From positions 13,096,139-13,160,138 of the forward strand of contig NC_092657.1 in the NCBI RefSeq assembly GCF_032118995.1: a DNA stretch of 64,000 nucleotides, given 5' to 3'. This stretch comes from Asterias amurensis (Eukaryota > Echinodermata > Asteroidea > Forcipulatida > Asteriidae). A program made the position numbers and the translations under genes. The notes below the pieces were generated by a model that was not told the origin of the DNA, did no database searches, and worked only from the letters and a program-made list of their open reading frames with translations. Shown in pieces: positions 56,090 through 64,000 of the stretch (its first letter is position 1; each line of letters begins with the position of its first letter).

Positions 56090-57230
56090 TGGGTAGTTGA
56101 AATGGCAAGGGTAAGCTTGGATGTTGGTTTTATTTGAGTGCGTGTAGTTGGAAAGGAGAGTGAAATAAACATATGATGTAGCACACTTTTGTTTAAATAG
56201 ACCGCTCAGAAAAGGCACGCTCTGGGAAAAATACAAACAATAATTTTGTTCATCACTTTAATATGGAGTTTCATAAAAACATGTAACACGATCATGCCAC
56301 TCTACCGCATTACCGACCGAACATTTTTTTAAAACAAATGTCGGCAGTTCCCGAGTTAAGTTAAATATAGCATTACAAATCAATGGAATATTACCCAGAA
56401 GAAGTGACTTCGATAGTACTTTTTGTAATACATGAACGATCTGTTCGGGCTGAGCAAAGATTGAGCAATGTCCGCGTTGGAAGTTAAAATAAATAAAAAA
56501 TGCACGGCAAACATGGAGTGCACTCCACTAAGACAATTCCCGTACAAAACTCTTTTAAAAATTAAGAAGATGAATCAATTGCATTCAGCTATTTATACAG
56601 TAACATAAAAAGTATCCATTGATTCTTGAAATTGTATCCTCTGCTTCATTTGATACGGGGAATCCTAAGTACCGTGGACTATTAATCTATCTCGGAATAA
56701 AAGGACGCCTACACCGGTGTACAATCCCAAATGTCCGCCCATCACGATTTAAAATATCAATATAATCACAAACGAGTGTTATCTTTGTGTTCGGGGGTAT
56801 TGTTTGATGTTGGCAGTGGTTTTGTAGGGACCCATTTTTTTTTTAGAATGAGTTTATTTAAGGTTTTATAGGGGAGAATGTATTTATTAAATGCAACGAC
56901 AACCTATACCAGTTTAAGGGGATGTTGGAGACTAGTGTGTTCACTCACACGAGGTCTGTATTTTATGGAAAAGTAGTACATCAAAGATTGTTCTCCTTAC
57001 CCATTAAATGAAAAAAAAAATAAAATAAAAAATAATAGTCTCTCAACGAAATTTCGATAGCAATAGAAAAAAGATGCAAAGGGGAAATAATAAATCAAGA
57101 TTTCATCTGTACGTTCTTGGTTGCATCTAGTTTACTAGCCTCGCCTTTGCTGAAAACACCTCTTGGTAAAAAATATTCTCGATTCCCTTTGAGATGTATC
57201 CCGATAACAACATTTATTAGATCCCCTCTG
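56090..57230. other. gene-free stretch, nothing recognised
   Basis: AT-rich with a few homopolymer runs. Confidence 0.4.
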
Positions 57231-57234
57231 GGAT

Positions 57235-58505
57235 TGCTACGAAATGGCTCAGTCTGTCTACCCCCACCCCCGAAAACCATAATAAACAAGTGCAATATAG
57301 CGGCACGACTAGTCTGCACATAATTTATATGATTGTCGCTTCCGCTTCAGTTATTAAGTTCTGACAATTTTGCAAACAACTCCAGCGGCCAGCGCACCAT
57401 CATCAAGCGATATCCGCTCAAAGTGAAAGAGACCTGCAGCCTAAACGGAATTTAGATGTGTTATAAATTTAGTTCACATAGAGGATGATTAATAAACCAA
57501 TGTCACCTATAACACCATCAAAATGTCAATATTGCCGGTTGAATGGTTAACAACCGAGGCATACATTGGCTTAACATTCCCATATAAAAGCAGTAGCTTG
57601 TTTGAAGACCGTTAATATGGGTTTGAAACATGTCTGAAGAGGTGAAACACCTCTAATGACCCATATTGTGTATTTGTCTTTAACCTAATCGACTTTGTAA
57701 CCAATCGCCATCATTTGTAAGTGACTGGTCCTTAATAATCCAAACTATTTGACGGCAGTATGGGCGTGGTGTCAATCATTTTGCAAACAACTTGAAGGCA
57801 GGGAATACTTTTGGTGTTAACTTTTAAAATCCTATAGTCGCTTATTCCGTTTTATGCCAACAAAAACAACAAATACTTCGACCCCTTTCTTTAGCACATT
57901 GTAATAATAAACATGATAAGCGTTTATATTGCGCCTCACTAAATGGCTCGGTCTGTCAAGCCCCCCCCCCCTACCCCCGAAAACAATCAAGCAACACCGC
58001 AGACACGACTAGTCTGCCCATCTACGACAATTTTGCAAACCATTCCAGCGGCTTGCGCACCATCATCATGCGATATCCACTCACAGTGAAAAAGACCTGC
58101 AGCCTTAACGGAACCAAGATGTGTTATAGTTCGCATAGAAGATGATTAATAAATCAATGCCATTTAAAACGCCATCAAAACGTCAATATTTCCGGTTGGC
58201 TGGATGTGCAGTTTTGACAGCCGGAAATATATTGGTTTAACATTATCACAAAGAAGCAAAGATGTTCTGAATGATGTTATATTCTGGCACTGGCTTGTTT
58301 GAAGACAGTGATGAGTTTGAAACGTGTCTGAAGAGGTGAAGCACCTATATTCACCTTGATGTATTATGTATCTGTCTTTAATCCAATCAACTGTGTCACC
58401 ACTCATCGTAGTTGACATTTTCTTATTTCTATTGCTATGCTGATTGAAAAGGCTGAACAGATTTCTGCTTGGTCCTTTACAGGTGCTGTCAATCATTTGT
58501 CAATG
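57235..58505. repeat. tandem duplication of about 0.55-0.6 kb
   Basis: Units 57235-57760 and 57940-58505 share AAATGGCTC-GTCTGTC, GCGCACCATCATCA-GCGATATCC, GACCTGCAGCC, GATGATTAATAAA and GAAAC-TGTCTGAAGAGGTGAA. C-runs lie at the start of each. No coding signal was seen. Confidence 0.8.
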
Positions 58506-58539
58506 CAACATGAATAGAAGTCTATACTTATAGGTACTG

Positions 58540-60390
58540 AACACTATTGGTAATTGCTATAAAAAAAAATTGTTAGCATAAAAACATTCCTTCCTTAATT
58601 ACTGGAAATGTCGGAAAAGAAAGTCTGTAAAAAAAAAAGGACGCAACGAAAGTTACAAAGAAAAGGGTACGTAATGAAGTGATGTGAAGAGAATGTGCTG
58701 TAGGAAACCAGAGATGCAAGGGGGATTGTTTTATCAATTGCCATTTATGGAGTTAAGCATAAATCATGAGATTATATATAGTTATTTTGGTGATTCAGGT
58801 GCCGAAGAGTGCTTACGGCATATTTTTTTCTTGAGAAAGGTACTGTGTGTCTGTGTCCACCCTGTTAGTGACACTTGCGCTGGGTTTCAAGACGTTCTCT
58901 TTATCACGGCATCTACATTCAAATATGCTGCCAGCAATCAACACTGTATCCTCAGGGAAATTGTTCTCCACTCTGACTTTTGTTTCTTTGATTCTACTTC
59001 CTTTCTACAATTTGCATCAGAGTGTTATCTTCGTAAAGAGGTTGAGTTTGATGGATCAATGCAGCAACTGGACGGGCAGTGTTCTCAGGTTGAAGGGGTT
59101 ACGTAGGGCCTGCATTACCCTCAAACCTCTAACAATGTTGCTGCATGGTTTTGCTCTTGTTCCCGTTCTTGAGTGTATCATGCACAAACACGCATGTAAC
59201 ACTTGGTTGGCTAATGTGTGCAGTGCTCTCCTGTCACCTCAGTGGCACGGCACTGGCATGAAACCCGGCTAATTATTAAGGCTATAATACGTAAGTAGAT
59301 TTGCGCATTGTTTTTTTTTACTAAGCCACGAGGGTTTTTCTCCTGGTCCTCGGGCTGTCCTCGAAACTGACGTGGCTGGCCATACATGCTAGTACCTGGA
59401 TCACGTTGTCATTGGCAATTCAAATTTTAAGATGCAAGTAAGAATGACCCCCACCCCCCCCCCCCTTGTAAGAATATACACACATAGAGTGTATAAATGG
59501 TATGTAGTAATTTCTTTAGATGAATATCCCATTGTAATTTAAACAGTATTTCGAGGGAACACAATGTTTAACTATAAACAGTATTTCGAGGGAACACAAT
59601 GTTTAACTATAAACGGAATGCAACAGTAAGCCTGTTGTTTTCAACTCTACGTGCTTCGCATAGAACATACATAGACGATATAGGACAAGTCTGGACGTGA
59701 TTGGACTTGTTCAAGTGGTTAACGTGCACTAGAGCTTCGAATGGAGGACATAGGATACACACAAAACTCAAATACAGCTACCTAGAGAAAACAATTTCAA
59801 TGTTGCGGAAACATCAATTTGCTACTTTGAGAAATAGACGCTACGTCGAACCAAACTTCTTCATAAAACACCCGGCCGACTGTCTAAACAACCCATTTTG
59901 CCGCAATGCAATTTAGCAAACCCCCCAACGCACAGTTAACCTTGAAGAAACTGGAGATAACTCTGTAGTTTCGAATGTAAATAAAAAATAATACACAACC
60001 ATTATATACCGCACACAAATTTAACATTTTCACTACAGGGTGTCAAAGTAACACTAATTTCTGGTCGGTTTCAGGAATATTTAGTGAAACTCCCACCTCA
60101 GTTCTGCTGCATCAGTGGTACCCTTTTTTCAAAGAATATAATGGCTGCAATGGCTGATCACGCATTATAATCATACTTATTTAATGCGATGGCATACGTA
60201 AACAAGTTCACGAGAAAGAAATCAATCCGTCATGGCGCTGCACTCTCAAATACTCCCTGGATTTAATTTACTCTGCTCGAGGTCTCGCGGGGCCTGACAC
60301 CTTTATGGATCATTATTACCCAGTCAACATTTAACAAACAATTTTAGAACTGACGCAGAGTACTGGCGTCAAACTTCTTCTTTTTTGTTT
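58540..60390. other. mostly gene-free stretch with unsupported frames
   Basis: 58540-58610 resembles a family-1 MITE end. Two overlapping frames at 58696-59106 and 58847-59272 encode no family I recognise and lack splice or promoter signals. A 35-base exact tandem duplication lies at 59541-59610 (AAACAGTATTTCGAGGGAAC...). Confidence 0.4.
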
Positions 60391-60392
60391 AA

Positions 60393-60767
60393 AGATACTG
60401 GACACCATTGGTAATTGTGAAAGACTAGTCTTCTCACTTGGTGTATCTCAGCATGCACAAAACAACAAACCTGTGAAAATTTTAGCTCAATTGGTCATAG
60501 TTGCGAGATAACTATCAAAGAAAGACCACATCCTTGTCACACGAAGTTGTGTGCTTTCAGATGCGTGATTTCGAGACTTTAAATTCTAAATCTGAGGTCT
60601 CGAAATCAAATTCGTGGAAAATTACTTCTTTCTCGAAAACTAGTTCACTTCAGAGGGAGCCGTTTCTCACAATGTTTTATACCATCAACCTCTCCCTAAT
60701 ACTCGTTACCGAATAAGGTTTTAAGCTATTAATTGTTTTGAGTATTTACCAATAGTGTCCACTGCCT
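60393..60767. mobile_element. TTAA-type MITE family 1
   Basis: Complete copy with TTAA on both sides (60389 and 60768), inverted ends AGATACTGGACACCATTGG and AATAGTGTCCACTGCCT, and the GATTTCGAGAC...GTCTCGAAATC hairpin. Confidence 0.9.
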
Positions 60768-60771
60768 TTAA

Positions 60772-61479
60772 ACCAATTTCCGGGACAGTCTGAATTCATA
60801 AATGACCAAGGCACCCGGGACTAAGAATCTAGGTCGAATAATTATAACCCAAGTTTGTGGAATATAGAACGTTATGGTTACACATTGTTTCCTGGTACTA
60901 GTTTGAGATTCCTTGATGTGTTGATGAAATCAAGTTAGCATTTGAAACTAACACTTTTACAGTACGGAACAGACATGTTATCACAAACGAAAGCCTTTTC
61001 TCATTTTTGTCATTGGAGGTATGTCTCAATGTTCTTGAGCGAGCCCAGATACATGTCTTCAATATTGAAAGTAGGTCTTCATATTCTCAATGGTTTTGGA
61101 AAGACCGCCTATAATTCCACAGGAAATACCTCCCTTTGCTGCTCAAAAGTTTATATCCCACGTTGACAAGTATGATTTGGATTACATTTTAACCAAACTG
61201 CACCCAAGTGGTTTATAATGATTGTGTGCCAATTCGTTGATTCATGTAAATTGCTCCTTTGGGGAGAAGTTGTGGGATTGTTATCAATCATTCCCATCGT
61301 ATGTATTTAGTCGGCCTCGATCAATTCTACGATTTGTTTGTGATGACAAGAGCCACTGAAAATGCTCGACCTGGTTCCTCCTATCAGATGCTTGGAAAGT
61401 GAAACCAGAATCTCTGCTTCTTTTCATCCATGAATTTTCACTTTGCTGACATGCAAATCATAAAACTATATCAACAACT
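60772..61479. other. gene-free stretch, nothing recognised
   Basis: No supported coding or repeat signal. Confidence 0.4.
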
Positions 61480-61483
61480 TTAA

Positions 61484-62111
61484 AGTCACCTGGAAGTGGT
61501 ATTTGGACAAAATAAAGCTTTTGTCACTAAAATATGTGTTTTGGTGAGTGGAATATGAATAAACAATTAACTAAGGTATAAAAAACTAGTTTCCATGTTA
61601 TTAAAAAAATAAATAAAAATAAGCCCGACCCGAGAGGGCGCTGTTCGTGACGTCAATCGAGGCGCGATGAATCGCATGCAGTGCCAACACAAGATGTGAC
61701 GCTTGGCGCAAGCTAAAAACATGCCCTCAAAGTTGAAACAATACTTGATTTGTTTGTTCACGTTATGCAAATGCACAGCGCTGGAAAAGACTTGCAAACT
61801 GACCCCATCTTTAGTTGTTTTGCTGCATCCAATACTCCTGGTCGACATTGCCGGAAAAATGCAAGAAAAAACCTTTATCGAAACGTACAAACTCACAGCT
61901 TGGACTTGCATGTACTTGCACGTACGTGTGTTCGATGTTCGATTGAGGCAAAGTCTGCCTCAATTGACGTCAAAAAGGGGGAGGCGGAGTCACCCCCACA
62001 CAACTTGTTTAAACATATAAATCGTTAAAAACAAATACTAAAACAATATGTTATTGTTCATAACTGAAACATATACTTTATTGTAAGACAAAAATCTATT
62101 GTCAGGTGACT
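61484..62111. mobile_element. TTAA-type MITE family 4, complete
   Basis: AGTCACCTGGAAGTGG at the left and GTCAGGTGACT at the right, with TTAA at 61480-61483 and 62112-62115. Facing internal sequences include GTGACGTCAATCGAGGC and TTGACGTCAAAAAGGGGG. Confidence 0.85.
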
Positions 62112-62115
62112 TTAA

Positions 62116-62683
62116 ACCACGTACAGCATCTGTGTGGAACTCCAAATCCCAAATCTATGCTGATTCAAGAGGAATATCGCTATCAGTTATTTGTAACTGC
62201 AATAATTGCTTATTTGTGTATAGTCCCTCACCATATGTGGCTTTCACTACAACATAAAAAAATATCCAAAACAAAAATCAATGAATAACATTAAACCAGA
62301 CTTAAGTTTTGTCGTATTAATTACAAACAAGGTGGTCGGAATGTCGTCCATTTTGTTGTTGTAACACATCCCAGTTTGAATACATGTAAGCTTCATTTCA
62401 ACTTGACCAAGCATTTATTACTCAGTATATAGATCATGAACCTGCCCATTTGGTGACGTCATTAGCGCGTGATAACGTCATCGTAGTGTGAACTATTTAT
62501 TTGGATGTACCAAAAAATATCCGAAACAAAAATCAATGAATAACATTAAAATATCGTTGGTTTATTCTCCGCCCCCATCAACCCTTCCCCTGAAAGAAAC
62601 CAAGTCCAGTCCGGATATGGTGAAAACAGTTTCTATGAAATCGGAGCCGATCTTCCGCCGTGGATCTCCAAACAGAATATCTC
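62116..62683. other. gene-free stretch with short internal repeat
   Basis: AAAAATATCC(A/G)AAACAAAAATCAATGAATAACATTAAA occurs at 62258 and 62511. Nothing else is supported. Confidence 0.45.
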
Positions 62684-63040
62684 TCAAATTTCACTCCTCT
62701 CAAATTTTATGTTATCGCCGTCCTCTCTGTGTTTTTGTAACCTTACTATTTGGTTAAAGAAGTCATGTGGCAATCTTTCAGACATACATATAATGCAGTA
62801 GAAACAAACATCCTTGTAAAAGTCAAAACAGCTTTCTAGACGATCACAATTTGCAAATTTAGCGTCCCAAAATCTCTCATTCCATGTACAGCCACAACGT
62901 TGATTTGACCCAGACAACCCGTAAAATAACCCGTTGTCTTTGGCGCATTGGGCTACACAAAGCGTCTGAAAGTGTTCGTTAGAAACATGTTTTAAAACTA
63001 GAACATCCACAAAATTCGAGGCAACTTGTCCCTTTGACAT
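62684..63040 (-). CDS. possible exon of a Cys-rich (WSC-like?) protein
   Basis: A minus-strand frame of 118 codons from ATG at 63040 has a cysteine pattern LCVAQCAKDNGLFYGL then RCGC, with later Cys residues to CFYCIICM. The order C-x3-C-x5-G-x2-YG-...-C-x-C resembles the core of WSC carbohydrate-binding domains, which are common in echinoderm multidomain proteins. No signal peptide or clear splice site was found, and the similarity is weak. Confidence 0.3.
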   Translation of the reverse strand: MSKGQVASNFVDVLVLKHVSNEHFQTLCVAQCAKDNGLFYGLSGSNQRCGCTWNERFWDAKFANCDRLESCFDFYKDVCFYCIICMSERLPHDFFNQIVRLQKHREDGDNIKFERSEI

Positions 63041-63699
63041 TCATTGGTCTAGATACTGATCTATGTTTAGGTACTAAGTCAACCTCTCCCTGGCTCCATG
63101 ATACTCGATTGAATACTCAGACAATGAGGATTGAAAAAACTGAAACTGCTTGACATGTCCGCGTAATAAAACGCATTTTCATCATGCAAAAAAAATTAAA
63201 AAATAGTCCACATAAAAAGTCAATTTATTGCCTGTATTTTCTTCCATTATTCGCCTTTCACTTACTCATTGTTGATTCACAATTGAAGGTACATCGTCTG
63301 AGACGTCCACAAGAGGTCCGGCGCTGTAAATTGTTTTGCTTGGTGTCCCTTTTCAAATAAACTGTTCTGAACTGCCGGCGTAATAATTATTTGTTGTCTG
63401 CCTATTTTCTGAGACTATTGTGGTAGATGAGGACGTGTCTAAACGAACAAAAAGCAGTGTGATAAATGTGTCTTAGCTACCTTCTTGAGAAACTGTTATT
63501 GGCAATTTTGAAAGTTTGTTCATTCTTTATTGTTATTGTAAGTTTGTGGTACATGCCAACTCATACGTTGGGATACACAGAGTATATAAAACTAAAAGTA
63601 TACACTGTCTTTAACATAATAATAAATAGGGTAGATGGCCTTAGCTTTCGATCCGATCCGGACCTTCTTCAGATGTCTTTAACATAATTATATAAATAA
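63041..63699. other. gene-free stretch
   Basis: GATGGCCTTAGCTTTCGATCC at 63634-63654 recurs inverted at about 30211-30231. Otherwise nothing. Confidence 0.4.
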
Positions 63700-64000
63700 C
63701 AATGTCAGGACAACGCACTGCAACATACTACCCGTTCACTTAGGAAACTTCATTGGCTACCAATTAAAAAAATAATCCATTTTAAAATTGCTCTTCTTGT
63801 TTTTTGTTGTATGTTCTTTAACAAAACTACACCTCATTATATTACCACTTTACTGTCACATTACACTCCTCCACGATTTCTTCGGTCCCCACTTGACATC
63901 ACTCGTTTGAATGTTCCCCGAGCAAACAAAGTTCTGGGTCAAAAGGCTTTCAGTGTGGCTGGGCCAATGACTTGGAACAATCTCATTAGGAAATCTAATA
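63700..64000 (+). CDS. LINE polyprotein C-terminal fragment, runs off window
   Basis: The frame is open from 63700 (after a TAA) to the window end, about 100 codons. It reads LRKLHWLPIKKIIHFKIALL, PPRFLRSPLD and GQKAFSVAGPMTWNNLIRKS. This LHWLP...FKI...RAFSVAAP-LWNxLP pattern is the typical end of CR1/L2/Rex-like non-LTR polyproteins. The upstream polymerase part is absent, so the copy is 5'-truncated. It does not continue any frame of the LINE at 50-54 kb. Confidence 0.8.

Noticed and set aside
58684..59272. Two overlapping frames of about 140 codons
   Set aside because: Neither has recognisable domains or splice context; composition looks like non-coding sequence.

Overview
This is nuclear DNA from an animal, probably a marine deuterostome and most likely an echinoderm (a sea star is my suspicion). 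The reasons are a TRIM-NHL gene with a single coding exon, a tandem pair of secreted coiled-coil/fibrinogen-domain genes with GT-AG introns at consistent phases, low gene density, and a very heavy load of short palindromic DNA transposons. No species name can be proven from the sequence.

Layout: 1-6245 is the 3' part of a Ty3/gypsy-type LTR retrotransposon (gag end, full-length pol, 3' LTR) that appears to sit inside an older short transposon. 6.5-12 kb is gene-poor, with microsatellites, a 30-bp minisatellite and palindromic elements. 12102-14040 (minus strand) is a TRIM-NHL ubiquitin-ligase-type gene broken by one frameshift next to a 7-A run. A CpG-rich patch at 14595-14680 with a possible mini-exon may be a promoter. 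15.3-17.1 kb is a diverged tandem repeat. 17.3-21.6 kb is a repeat-rich block with a second copy at 44.8-47.0 kb.

The centre of the window holds a tandem gene duplication. Copy 1 (22557-33769) and copy 2 (37011-40785) each encode a signal peptide, a coiled coil built from 25-residue repeats, and a fibrinogen-related domain (FReD) spread over three further exons. Copy 2 is intact: four exons, phases 1-0-1, 402 residues, with a TATA box and a poly(A) signal. Copy 1 is a pseudogene. A 1.87-kb element with minisatellite-like arrays splits its signal-peptide codons. It also has two 1-base deletions and two stops in an expanded 13-unit coiled coil, a stop in exon 3, and a 5.5-kb tyrosine-recombinase element in intron 1.

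Further right are a LINE fragment cut by a (TTGCTG)n tract (43.4-43.7 kb), a decayed CR1/L2-like LINE (about 50.0-53.9 kb) split by a foldback element, a hAT-like element with an 8-bp duplication (54.8-55.5 kb), a 0.7-kb tandem duplication (57.2-58.5 kb), and the C-terminal end of another LINE running off the window (63700-64000).

The most unifying signal is a set of at least four unrelated-looking families of short inverted-repeat elements, about 18 copies or fragments in all, that share TTAA at their borders. One insertion has a matching empty site (intact TTAA at 17570) in the duplicated block, which directly supports TTAA-targeted transposition.
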